DNA from: an uncultured Oscillibacter sp.
Lineage (GTDB): Bacteria > Bacillota > Clostridia > Oscillospirales > Oscillospiraceae
DNA: 44,272 bases
Assembly: GCA_900548505.1 (NCBI GenBank)
Contig: URKI01000016.1
Coordinates: forward strand, 1 to 44,272
Direction of reading: 5' to 3'
The position numbers and the translations under genes were made by a program. The notes under the pieces were generated by a model. That model was not told the origin of the DNA. It did not search any database and saw only the letters and a program-made list of their open reading frames with translations. Below, piece after piece: positions 1 through 7,600 of this stretch. Positions within the stretch are counted from its first letter, which is position 1. Every line of letters starts with the position of its first letter.

Positions 1-2276
1 GGCGGGGTCACGGGCTCCTCGGTGGCACCGCCGCCACCACCGCCACCACCTCCGGCAGTACCACCGCCGCCACCACCGGGCTGGGGGTCAGGTGTCTGGA
101 CAGGCACGGCCTGCAGATCTTTCAGCGCGGTGTCCAGCAGGGATGTGACGCGGCTTTCAGATGCTGCCGCCTCCATGGCTGCCGCGGCCTGGCGCTGGAT
201 GCTCTCCAGCTGAGCCTGTCCCTGCTGGGAGTATTTGCTCAGGTCATAGCCCTGATAGGCGGTAAGGAGCGCCTGGGTGGACTGCTGCTTGCAAAGGGCC
301 AGAGCGGCGCGGTTTTCCAGGCCGACGGTCAGATCCTGATGGAGCTGCGGGGCATAGGTGCCGGATTCGGTGAGAGCGGTTTGATAGGCGGAGACGGTCT
401 GGGACGTGACCTCTGCCATAGGACGCAGGGAGAGTCCGCCCAGCTCCTTGGCCCACGCCGCGGCGTCTGCCAGGCGGCTCAGACCGCTGAGCTGGTCCTG
501 CGCTGCGGACCGGGCGGTCTGGGCCACCAGCGTCTGGTCGGCGGAGATCGTCAGATCCGTGCGGTTTGCCACATAGTCTGCGCTCAGGGCTTCGTCCGCG
601 CCGCGGGCGGCAGTCCAGAGCTCCTGTGCGTTGGATTCCAGCACGGCACCGGTATCCACCAGCGCCAGGATGCTCTGATGGTCCTGACGCCACAGGTTCA
701 AAACGGACTCCGTACGGGCGGTCACATCCGCCACACCGGCGAACTTCGTTTTGGCATCGGCGCAGATGCGCTCCATATCCTCCTTGCCGCCTGCGGAAAG
801 GAGGGCCTGGGCGGCATCAGCGTAGATGCGCTCCATGGACTTCCAGTCCTGAGCAGTGTAGTCGGCGGGATCGTACGGATCGTAGATGGCGTCCAGGCGG
901 TCCATGTACTGATTGAGGATGGGCGTGCCCCACACGGCGTACAGCGTCACTGTCTCGTCCTGGGTGGAGGCCAGGTTCCAGATCGGGTCCTTGTCCCGGA
1001 ACACCACGGCGCCGCCGCTTTTGCGGGCCCAGCCCACAAATTCCAGTCCGGCAGGCGCTGTCAGGGTGCACCGCGGCAGGGCCTTTTCCTGGCCGTAGGT
1101 ATAAATCTGGGGAGACATGGTTCCGAAGCCGCCGGCAGCGTCAAAGGCCACGTTGTAGGTAATAGGGGTCCACTTGGCAGACAGCGTCACTTTGTCGCCC
1201 TGCCGTCTGCCGGCCAGATTCTTCACCTGGGCGCCGTCCTGGTAGCGGGTGCCGGTGATGCTGCTTTCCCAGGCGTCGAAGGTATAGCCGGTGCGGCGGA
1301 AGCTCTGGGCGGGCAGCGTGACCGGCACGTCCCACACGGCGTCCAGGGAAGCCATGGAGCCGGAGCCGCCGCCGGCGTCAAAGCGGATGGTGTAGTCATT
1401 GGGCAGCCACTTGGCATACAGGGTGCGGCCGTCTGCGGGGGTGAGCTCCTCCACAGGCTGGGTATACTGAGCATCGTAGTACCATTCCACCCGTTCGTGG
1501 CCCGGCTGAGCATCCTGCTCCAGATAGACCTCCCAGTCCACCTCCTGGCCGGGCCGGTCAGGAAGGACCAGCGTTTCCAGCCAGTTGTTACAGGCTACAA
1601 AGCCGGAGCCGATGCCGGAGAGATTGGGGTTGTGGCTCATGTCCAGATGGGTCAGGCGGTTGTGGTCCAGATGGGCGAACTCCAGATTCGGCAGCATGGA
1701 AAGATCCACTTTTGTCAGCTGGTTATCAAAGGATTCGATGAATTTCAGGCTGGTATTGGTGGAAAAGTCCACAGATTCCAGATCATTGCTGCGGCAGTAG
1801 ATGATCTCCAGCGCTGTGCAGCCGGTCAGGTCGAGGGAGGTCATGTGGTTGTTTTGGCAGTAGAGAGCCTTCAGCTGGTCCAGGCCGGATACGTCCAGGC
1901 TGTCGATGCGGTTATAGTCACACTGCAGATAGCGCAGGGCGCGGTTTTGCTGCACATTCAGCGATTCCAGGACATTGTCCTTGCAGCTGAGGGACTCCAG
2001 TGCGGAGAACACTTCGATGCCCTCCAGAGAGGAGATGCCCATGGAGGAGACGTTGATCTGCCGGATGTCCTCCAGCTCCTCCTGGGTGAACACGCCGTCG
2101 GAACCGGCGCCGTTCAGGTTGGCCGGGTCCGTCAGCCACTGGCGGAATACGGCGTCGGGAAACACGTCCTCCGTGATGGAGACATCAGGCGAACTGGCCA
2201 GCGCCGTGGGGAAGAACTGGCAGGCCAGCAACAAAGAAAGCAGGGCCGCGAAGCCCTGCCGGGTGAATCGTTTCAT
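1..2276 (-). CDS. Secreted leucine-rich-repeat / InlB B-repeat surface protein, 3'-truncated
   Basis: The frame stays open from an ATG at 2276 to the window edge, giving about 758 residues and no stop. The start has a GGAG site nine bases upstream. Residues 1-28 form a signal peptide ending in ALA. Residues about 85-225 hold some six 21-residue leucine-rich repeats of the clostridial L-C-N-L-D type. Residues about 262-449 hold two to three InlB B-repeat/Flg_new units, recognisable by FDAGGG and YAVWG-like ends. A helical, Ala/Gln-rich segment follows, and the visible end is a Gly-rich linker (GGGGGGTAGGGGGGGG). Such proteins are exported and displayed on the cell surface, and the missing end should carry the anchor. 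The ligand is unknown. The opposite strand also has a long open frame, but it has no recognisable domains. Confidence 0.85.
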   Translation of the reverse strand, partial: MKRFTRQGFAALLSLLLACQFFPTALASSPDVSITEDVFPDAVFRQWLTDPANLNGAGSDGVFTQEELEDIRQINVSSMGISSLEGIEVFSALESLSCKDNVLESLNVQQNRALRYLQCDYNRIDSLDVSGLDQLKALYCQNNHMTSLDLTGCTALEIIYCRSNDLESVDFSTNTSLKFIESFDNQLTKVDLSMLPNLEFAHLDHNRLTHLDMSHNPNLSGIGSGFVACNNWLETLVLPDRPGQEVDWEVYLEQDAQPGHERVEWYYDAQYTQPVEELTPADGRTLYAKWLPNDYTIRFDAGGGSGSMASLDAVWDVPVTLPAQSFRRTGYTFDAWESSITGTRYQDGAQVKNLAGRRQGDKVTLSAKWTPITYNVAFDAAGGFGTMSPQIYTYGQEKALPRCTLTAPAGLEFVGWARKSGGAVVFRDKDPIWNLASTQDETVTLYAVWGTPILNQYMDRLDAIYDPYDPADYTAQDWKSMERIYADAAQALLSAGGKEDMERICADAKTKFAGVADVTARTESVLNLWRQDHQSILALVDTGAVLESNAQELWTAARGADEALSADYVANRTDLTISADQTLVAQTARSAAQDQLSGLSRLADAAAWAKELGGLSLRPMAEVTSQTVSAYQTALTESGTYAPQLHQDLTVGLENRAALALCKQQSTQALLTAYQGYDLSKYSQQGQAQLESIQRQAAAAMEAAASESRVTSLLDTALKDLQAVPVQTPDPQPGGGGGGTAGGGGGGGGGATEEPVTP

Positions 2277-2337
2277 AATACACTCCATTTCTATCCGTAA
2301 TTTGGGGCTGCGGCCCCTGTTTCAATCGTGTTTTATA

Positions 2338-2367
2338 AGTATAGCAGGTCTTAAGGGGGAATGTAAG
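2338..2367 (-). promoter_or_regulatory. Sigma-A promoter of the LRR protein gene
   Basis: On the minus strand CTTACA (2362-2367) and TATACT (2338-2343) are separated by 18 bases. This lies about 60 bases upstream of the ATG at 2276, in an AT-rich spacer. Confidence 0.6.
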
Positions 2368-2441
2368 TTGCAAAAGATACAAAAAATAAAAGAAAATGCC
2401 AAAAATTCAATAATATGAAACTGCAATCGGCGTGACTGCGC

Positions 2442-2470
2442 TTGCGCAGGGCCGCATGGGGCCGTATAAT
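2442..2470 (+). promoter_or_regulatory. Sigma-A promoter of the phosphodiesterase gene
   Basis: TTGCGC (2442-2447) and a perfect TATAAT (2465-2470) are 17 bases apart and lie about 60 bases before the ATG at 2531. Confidence 0.7.
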
Positions 2471-2530
2471 GGAAAAAACGCGGCTGCGGCCGGAGATAGC
2501 CACCGCAGCCTGAAAACGGGAGGAACACCT

Positions 2531-3079
2531 ATGAAATGGATGATCGCGTCGGACGTGCACGGCTCGGCATATTACTGCAAAAAGCTGCTGGAGGCATTTG
2601 TACAGGAGGGAGCGGATCGTCTGGTGCTGCTGGGGGATATCCTCTATCACGGCCCCCGCAACGACCTGCCACGGGAGTATGATCCCAAGCAGGTGACGGC
2701 CATGCTCAACGGCTGCCGGGAGAAAATTCTGTGCGTGCGGGGCAACTGCGACGCGGAGGTGGACCAGATGGTGCTGGAATTCCCGGTTCTGGCGGAGTAT
2801 GCCCTGCTGGATCTGGGAGAGCGCCTGGTCTATGCCACCCACGGCCACAAGTACGGCCCGGACTGCCTGCCGCCCCTGCGGACGGGAGACGTACTGCTGT
2901 GCGGCCATACCCATGTGCCCGCCTGCCGGGAGATCGAGGGGATCTGGTACCTGAATCCCGGCTCCGTGTCCATGCCCAAGGAGGAGAGTGCCCCTGGCTA
3001 TATGACGCTGGAGAACGGACACTTTGCCTGGCGGGATTTTGAGGGCCATACCCTGCGCACCTTCACCCCGGGGGAGTAA
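2531..3079 (+). CDS. YfcE/MJ0936-type metallophosphodiesterase
   Basis: A 182-residue cytoplasmic calcineurin-like phosphoesterase. The metal-binding motifs appear in family order: SDVHGS near residue 8, GDILYHGPR near 38, GNCD near 73, THGHKYG near 110 and GHTHVP near 130. The length matches the YfcE group, whose members cleave phosphodiester bonds in vitro with Mn2+; the physiological substrate is not known. I chose the ATG at 2531 because GGGAGGA lies seven bases upstream and the promoter ends at 2470; an upstream in-frame ATG at 2432 lies before the promoter. The next gene starts four bases after the stop, so the two are probably co-transcribed. Confidence 0.9.
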   Translation: MKWMIASDVHGSAYYCKKLLEAFVQEGADRLVLLGDILYHGPRNDLPREYDPKQVTAMLNGCREKILCVRGNCDAEVDQMVLEFPVLAEYALLDLGERLVYATHGHKYGPDCLPPLRTGDVLLCGHTHVPACREIEGIWYLNPGSVSMPKEESAPGYMTLENGHFAWRDFEGHTLRTFTPGE

Positions 3080-3082
3080 GAC

Positions 3083-3976
3083 TTGTACTGGAACAGTCTC
3101 AATGATGCGCTGCGGCGCCAGTACGGGACGAAGGTCTACAAGCTGGCCCTTTCCTCCGGCTGCACCTGCCCCAACCGGGATGGGACCCTGGGCAGCCGGG
3201 GCTGCATCTTCTGTGACGGCGCCGGTGCCTTTGCCCAGGCCGGGCCGGTCCGGCAGCAGATCGAAGCGGCCAAGGCCCGGGTGGCGAGCAAGGCCGGGCC
3301 GGATGCCAGGTATATTGCCTACTTTCAGTCCTTTACCAATACCTACGGTCCTGTGGAGCGCCTGCGGGAGCTCTATACCGAGGCCATGGAGCCCGACGAG
3401 ATAGCGGCATTGTCCATCGCCACCCGGCCGGACTGTCTGGGGGCGGAGATCCTGGCGCTGCTGGAGGAGCTGGGGCGGCAAAAGCCGGTCTGGGTGGAGC
3501 TGGGGCTCCAGACCATCCACCCCGCCTCCGCTGCCTATATCCGCCGGGGCTACGATCTGCCGGTATACGACCAGGCGGTGGCGCAGCTGAAAGCGGCGGG
3601 CATTACCGTGGTGGTCCACCAGATCCTGGGCCTGCCCGGGGAGAGCCGGGAGATGATGGCCGAGACTGCCCGTTACATCGGCGCCTCCGGAGCGGACGGG
3701 GTGAAATTCCACCTGCTCCATGTACTGCGGGGCACGGATCTTGCAGCCCGCTGGGCGGCGGGGGAGGTGCCCATCCTGACCCTGGAGGAATACATCGACG
3801 CGCTGGAAGCCTGTGTGCGCAGTATTCCCCGCCATGTGGTGATCCACCGGCTCACAGGGGACGGCGCCAAGCGGGACCTGTTGGCCCCTCTTTGGAGCGG
3901 GGACAAAAAGCGGGTCTTGAACGCGGTGCACCGTGCCTTTGCCCTCCATGATGTGGAGCAGGGCAGCGACTTATAA
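3083..3976 (+). CDS. TIGR01212-family radical SAM protein (YhcC-like)
   Basis: A 297-residue radical SAM enzyme of the YhcC/TIGR01212 family. The N-terminal stretch SSGCTCPNRDG followed by GCIFC supplies the cluster cysteines in the family spacing (C-x6 or more-C-x2-C). A TIM-barrel-like body with ELGLQT and HQILGLPGE motifs follows. The reaction catalysed by this family is not established. The start is TTG at 3083, with GGGGGAG (3069-3075) eight bases upstream and overlapping the end of the phosphodiesterase gene; no ATG fits the family N-terminus. An intrinsic terminator follows directly. Confidence 0.85.
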   Translation: MYWNSLNDALRRQYGTKVYKLALSSGCTCPNRDGTLGSRGCIFCDGAGAFAQAGPVRQQIEAAKARVASKAGPDARYIAYFQSFTNTYGPVERLRELYTEAMEPDEIAALSIATRPDCLGAEILALLEELGRQKPVWVELGLQTIHPASAAYIRRGYDLPVYDQAVAQLKAAGITVVVHQILGLPGESREMMAETARYIGASGADGVKFHLLHVLRGTDLAARWAAGEVPILTLEEYIDALEACVRSIPRHVVIHRLTGDGAKRDLLAPLWSGDKKRVLNAVHRAFALHDVEQGSDL

Positions 3977-3980
3977 AGGA

Positions 3981-4015
3981 AAAGCCGTCCGGCCTTTGGC
4001 CGGGCGGCTTTTTTT
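3981..4015 (+). terminator. Intrinsic terminator, usable in both directions
   Basis: A GC-rich stem (GCCGTCCGGCC with its complement around a TTT loop) is followed by seven T. It lies between the convergent radical SAM and pdaA genes. Confidence 0.85.
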
Positions 4016-4016
4016 C

Positions 4017-4841
4017 TCAGGTGGTTTCCAACTGGGGCAGTTCGTCCAGAGAGGCAAACGTAAAGCCCATCTCCTCCCAGCGGGTCAGAAGATCGTCCAG
4101 GATCTCCGCGTTGGTGCGGGAGGTGGAGTGGAGCAGCACGATGGCACCGTCGTGGATGCGGGGCAGCAGCTTGCTGTAGGCCTGCTCCGCCGTGGGCTGG
4201 TCGTCTACGTACCAGTCCACATAGGCAAGGCTCCAGAACACGGTGGTGTAGCCCAGGGCGTGGGCCTGGCGGAGGTTTTCCTCGCTGTATTTGCCCTGGG
4301 GCGGGCGGTAGAACCGGGACATGGTCTTGCCTGTGGTGGACTCATACAGCTCTTCCAGGGACTCCAGCTCCTTGCGGAAGGACTCCTGGTCAGCGATGGC
4401 AGACATGTCCGGGTGGTGGTAGGTGTGGTTTCCCACGATGTGGCCCTCCTCGGCCATGCGGCATACCAGCTCCGGCGCCGTCTCCACCATGTTGCCCACT
4501 ACGAAGAAGGCTGCGGGGGCGTTGTGCTTTTTCAGCGTGTCCAGAATGGAGGCGGTGTAGCCGTTTTCATAGCCGCAGTCAAAGGTCAGATAGAGGACCT
4601 TTTTGCCGGTGTCTCCCAGAAAGTAAGCGTTGTATTGGGCCAGATCCTCGGCGGTGGCGTTGCCTACCGGGGTCTTGCCTTCCTCGGGGAATGCAAGGCC
4701 CCAGTTGTCGGCGCTAGCGGGAATGGCCGCGTCGGCAGCAGCAGGCAGCATGCCGGCCCGGAGGGAGGTGACAAAGGTGAACAGCGCCCCGCAGGCGCAC
4801 AGTGCGGCGGCTGCCGCCATGATACGATGGATACGAGACAT
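4017..4841 (-). CDS. pdaA: Polysaccharide deacetylase PdaA (muramic delta-lactam formation in spore cortex)
   Basis: A 274-residue protein with one N-terminal membrane/signal segment (residues 7-30) and a NodB-type deacetylase domain. TFDCG (86-90) replaces the usual TFDDG, HTYHHPD (139-145) provides the metal histidines and RPPQG (179-183) is the catalytic-arginine motif. The phrases YLTFDCGYENGYT and VFWSLAYVDW follow B. subtilis PdaA closely, which deacetylates muramic acid on the way to the delta-lactam of cortex peptidoglycan. The start at 4841 has AGGAGG six bases upstream; an earlier in-frame ATG at 4928 lies upstream of the predicted promoter. Expression is probably in the forespore, from the sigma-G-like promoter at 4874-4903. 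The gene supports a spore-forming host. Confidence 0.9.
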   Translation of the reverse strand: MSRIHRIMAAAAALCACGALFTFVTSLRAGMLPAAADAAIPASADNWGLAFPEEGKTPVGNATAEDLAQYNAYFLGDTGKKVLYLTFDCGYENGYTASILDTLKKHNAPAAFFVVGNMVETAPELVCRMAEEGHIVGNHTYHHPDMSAIADQESFRKELESLEELYESTTGKTMSRFYRPPQGKYSEENLRQAHALGYTTVFWSLAYVDWYVDDQPTAEQAYSKLLPRIHDGAIVLLHSTSRTNAEILDDLLTRWEEMGFTFASLDELPQLETT

Positions 4842-4873
4842 AGGATTCCTCCTGGTGATTTGAGCGTTTGTTC

Positions 4874-4903
4874 TAGTCTGCCGCAAAGATGCGGAGGCTA
4901 TGC
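4874..4903 (-). promoter_or_regulatory. Sigma-G-like promoter of pdaA
   Basis: On the minus strand GCATA (4899-4903) is followed after 18 bases by CAGACTA (4874-4880). This fits the forespore sigma-G pattern (G-h-A-T-r, then C-A-t-n-h-T-A) with one -10 mismatch. The -10 lies 33 bases before the ATG. Nearly the same pair occurs before the SASP gene. Confidence 0.55.
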
Positions 4904-4914
4904 GCGCAAAACCC

Positions 4915-4943
4915 TTGCATTCCCCCATTTCCTATGGCAAAAT
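4915..4943 (+). promoter_or_regulatory. Promoter of the Rrf2 regulator gene
   Basis: TTGCAT (4915-4920) and CAAAAT (4938-4943) are 17 bases apart, about 30 bases before the ATG at 4972. The -10 lies inside a palindrome. Confidence 0.5.
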
Positions 4944-4948
4944 AGGAA
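4929..4948 (+). promoter_or_regulatory. Candidate operator: 7-bp inverted repeat over the Rrf2 promoter
   Basis: TTCCTAT and ATAGGAA form perfect arms around six bases and cover the -10 element. The right half with its next bases reads ATAGGAATT, resembling the end of the CymR-type Rrf2 site as I recall it. Autoregulation by the adjacent Rrf2 protein is inferred. Confidence 0.5.
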
Positions 4949-4971
4949 TTAAAAAAAGGGGGGAGGACGGT

Positions 4972-5394
4972 ATGCGGATTTCCACAAAGGGGCGCTATGC
5001 CCTGCGGCTGATGACGGACATCGCCGTGCACGGACAGGACGGGTGGGTCTCTCTGAAGGATGCCGCCGCCCGACAGGGCATTTCTGTGAAGTATCTGGAG
5101 CAGATCGCCGGCATCCTGAGCCGGGCGGGACTGCTCCACAGCAGCCGGGGCGCCCAGGGGGGCTACCGCCTGACCCGTGCGCCGGAGGAGTATCCCCTGG
5201 GGGACATCCTGCGGCTGACGGAGGGAGACCTGGCGCCGGTGGCCTGCCTGGAGGGCGGAGAGAATTGCTGCGCCCGGTGCGATACCTGCGCCACGCTGGA
5301 CTTCTGGACGGGCCTTTACGCGGCGGTACAGCAGTATGTGAACCAATATACGCTGGCGGATCTGGTCCGGTCCCAGCAGGAAAAAGAGAAGTGA
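4972..5394 (+). CDS. Rrf2-family transcriptional regulator
   Basis: A 140-residue regulator with the classical Rrf2 N-terminus (MRISTKGRYALRLM), a winged helix-turn-helix over residues about 5-65 with ISVKYLEQI and the wing SRGAQGGYRL, and a C-terminal dimerisation helix. Five cysteines cluster at 92, 99, 100, 103 and 106, in the region where IscR and NsrR bind an iron-sulfur cluster, so a redox or Fe-S sensor is plausible; CymR-type cysteine control is the alternative. The start at 4972 has GGGAGG six bases upstream. No cysteine or Isc/Suf genes lie next to it, so the regulon cannot be read from context. Confidence 0.85.
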   Translation: MRISTKGRYALRLMTDIAVHGQDGWVSLKDAAARQGISVKYLEQIAGILSRAGLLHSSRGAQGGYRLTRAPEEYPLGDILRLTEGDLAPVACLEGGENCCARCDTCATLDFWTGLYAAVQQYVNQYTLADLVRSQQEKEK

Positions 5395-5396
5395 GA

Positions 5397-5431
5397 GGCG
5401 CTGCCGGGACGTTTGTCCGGGCGGCGCCTTT
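5397..5431 (+). terminator. Hairpin between the Rrf2 and helicase genes (weak terminator or attenuator)
   Basis: GGCGC-GCC-GGAC pairs with its complement around a GTTT loop, but only three T follow. Partial read-through into the helicase gene is likely. Confidence 0.5.
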
Positions 5432-5449
5432 GGCTGGATGGAGCGAAGC

Positions 5450-7531
5450 ATGGAGTTTGCGGAATTTGAACGGAAATACGGCCTGACGCTGGACCCTCAG
5501 CAGGCGGCCGCTGTGCAGGCGGTGGAGGGATCGGTGCTGCTTTTGGCGGTGCCCGGCAGCGGCAAGACCACGGTGCTGGTCAGCCGCATCGGCTATATGC
5601 GCTTTGCCCGGGGCATTCCGGCGGAAAAGATCCTCACCATGACCTACACGGTGGCGGCGGCCGGGGACATGCGGCGGCGCTTTGCGGCCCTGTTTGGCGC
5701 CCAGGCGGCGGAGGAACTGGAATTCCGCACCATCAACGGCGTGTGCAGCCGCATTATCCGCCTTTACGAGCGGCGGCTGGGCCGCACGGCCTTCCGGCTG
5801 CTGGAGGCAGGCGAACAGGTAGCACTGCTGGGTGAGCTGTACCGCCAGCGGGCGGGGGAGTTTGCCCCGGAGGGTACGGTCAAGGCCCTGGGCGCGGCAA
5901 TTACCTATGTGAAAAACCAGATGCTGGGAGAGGAGCAGCTCTCGGAGGTCTCGGTGGAGGGCGTGGATTTCCCGCCCTTTTACCGGGCCTACTGCGCATC
6001 GCTCCGGGAGCGGCGATGCATGGACTATGATGACCAGATGGTCTATGCCTTGGAGATTCTGCGCCGTTACCCGGCGCTTCTCCGGGAGATCCAGGACCGG
6101 TATACCTATTTCTGCGTGGACGAGGCCCAGGATACTTCCAAGATCCAGCACCGGATCGTACATCTGCTCTCCTCCCGGAGCAAGAACATCTTCATGGTGG
6201 GCGACGAGGACCAGAGCATCTACGGTTTCCGGGCGGCCTTTCCCCAGGCCCTCACCGGCTTTGACCGGCTCTATCCCGGCGCACAGATTTTGTATCTGGA
6301 GCGGAACTACCGCTCCAACGCCCGCATCGTGGAGGCGGCGGACCGCTTCATCCAGAAAAATGAAAACCGCAAGCCAAAGCACATGGTGCCCACCCGCCCC
6401 GCCGGGGAGCCGGTGCGGGAGATCCAGGTCTATAACCGGCAAAAGCAGTACCGCTATCTGGAGACGCTGGCCCGCACGTGCGAGCAGGAGACCGCAGTGC
6501 TGTACCGGGACAACGACAGTGCCCTGCCGCTGATCGACCTTTTAGACCGGTCCGGCACGCCCTACCGCTGCCGGCAGGTGGAGGGCAGTTTTTTTTCCAA
6601 CCGGGTGGTGCGGGACATCTGCGATATGCTCCGCTTTGCGGACGACCCCTGGGACGGGGCGCTGTTTTTGAACTTTTACTATAAGCTGGGGGCTGGCATC
6701 AGCCGCCTGGCGGCCCAGGAGGCGGTGCAGCAGTGCAGCCGGGAGGGGGAGACCATCCTGGGCTATATCGCGGGCCTCGAGTCCGTCTCGGCCTGGACCC
6801 GGCGGCAGTGCAAGGCCCTGGGGACTCACTTTGAAAACCTCCGGGGCGAGCGGGCGGACAAGGCCGTTTACCGCATCGTCCACTTCATGGGCTACGGCGC
6901 CTATCTGGAGGAGCGGGGCATGGACGCCGGAAAGGCGGAGCTTCTGGAGGCGCTGGGCGAGCAGGCCACCGATCCACGGGCGCTGCTGGAGCGGCTGGTG
7001 GAGCTGGAGGCGGTGGTGCGCGCCGGAGGCAGCGGAGAAAACAGCCCTCTGATCCTCTCTACCATCCATTCCAGCAAGGGCCTGGAGTATGATCGGGTCA
7101 TTTTGATGGACGTGGCGGACGGGATCTTCCCCAAGGCCCTGCCGGACAAGTCGGCCTCCCAGGAGGAAAAGGACGCCTACGAGGAGGAGCGGCGGCTTTT
7201 TTATGTGGGTATGACCCGGGCCAGGGAGTCCCTGGCGGTGATCACGTTCCGCAAAGACGGCCTGCGCTCCGCCTTTTCCCGGGAGCTGTTTCCGGAGAAG
7301 AAGCCGCCGGCTGCGAAACCGGCTGCCATTCCGGCAGCTGGCAGCAGGAGAACGACGCAGCCGGATCAGGGTTATGTGGACGGCGCGCGGGTGCGTCACC
7401 GGCAGTTCGGCCCCGGCACCATCCTGGGCCGCACCGGGGATATTGCCACCATCTCCTTTGACAGCGGCGCATGTAAGCGCCTCTCCATGGCCACGGCGCT
7501 GCGGATGGGACAGCTGACCAAAGAAGCATAG
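5450..7531 (+). CDS. UvrD/Rep-type superfamily 1 DNA helicase
   Basis: A 693-residue ATP-dependent 3'-5' helicase. The Walker A motif AVPGSGKTT is at residues 33-41. DEAQD, GDEDQSIYGFR, RNYRSN, STIHSSKGLEYDRV and YVGMTRARESL follow in the SF1A order. The last about 45 residues (GARVRHRQFGPGTILG) look like the small Tudor-like DNA/RNAP-contact domain at the UvrD/PcrA C-terminus. It lacks a nuclease domain and is shorter than AddA. Roles in repair or replication restart are known for the family. I prefer ATG 5450 over ATG 5438, which has no ribosome-binding site, because GGAG sits six bases before 5450. Confidence 0.88.
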   Translation: MEFAEFERKYGLTLDPQQAAAVQAVEGSVLLLAVPGSGKTTVLVSRIGYMRFARGIPAEKILTMTYTVAAAGDMRRRFAALFGAQAAEELEFRTINGVCSRIIRLYERRLGRTAFRLLEAGEQVALLGELYRQRAGEFAPEGTVKALGAAITYVKNQMLGEEQLSEVSVEGVDFPPFYRAYCASLRERRCMDYDDQMVYALEILRRYPALLREIQDRYTYFCVDEAQDTSKIQHRIVHLLSSRSKNIFMVGDEDQSIYGFRAAFPQALTGFDRLYPGAQILYLERNYRSNARIVEAADRFIQKNENRKPKHMVPTRPAGEPVREIQVYNRQKQYRYLETLARTCEQETAVLYRDNDSALPLIDLLDRSGTPYRCRQVEGSFFSNRVVRDICDMLRFADDPWDGALFLNFYYKLGAGISRLAAQEAVQQCSREGETILGYIAGLESVSAWTRRQCKALGTHFENLRGERADKAVYRIVHFMGYGAYLEERGMDAGKAELLEALGEQATDPRALLERLVELEAVVRAGGSGENSPLILSTIHSSKGLEYDRVILMDVADGIFPKALPDKSASQEEKDAYEEERRLFYVGMTRARESLAVITFRKDGLRSAFSRELFPEKKPPAAKPAAIPAAGSRRTTQPDQGYVDGARVRHRQFGPGTILGRTGDIATISFDSGACKRLSMATALRMGQLTKEA

Positions 7532-7537
7532 AATCAG

Positions 7538-7575
7538 AAAAACACCGCCCGGGCGTTTGCCTGGGCGGTGTTTTT
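7538..7575 (+). terminator. Intrinsic terminator, both directions
   Basis: A long stem ACACCGCCCGGGC with its complement around GTTT, flanked by A and T runs. It separates the convergent helicase and recombinase genes. Confidence 0.85.
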
Positions 7576-7600
7576 ACAGGGGAGTGCTTGCAGTGTTTGC

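Noticed and set aside
27..78. Triplet repeat at the left edge as a CRISPR or tandem-repeat element
   Set aside because: It is explained by poly-Gly coding of the minus-strand surface protein; units are too short and irregular for CRISPR.
339..2300. 653-codon open frame on the plus strand opposite the LRR protein
   Set aside because: It has no domain, no ribosome-binding site and a His/Gly/Val-rich composition typical of the antisense of a GC-rich gene. The minus strand has signal peptide, LRRs and InlB repeats.
2351..3949. 532-codon minus-strand frame opposite the phosphodiesterase and radical SAM genes
   Set aside because: It spans two genes and their spacer, contains no motif and conflicts with clear plus-strand promoter, ribosome-binding sites and terminator.
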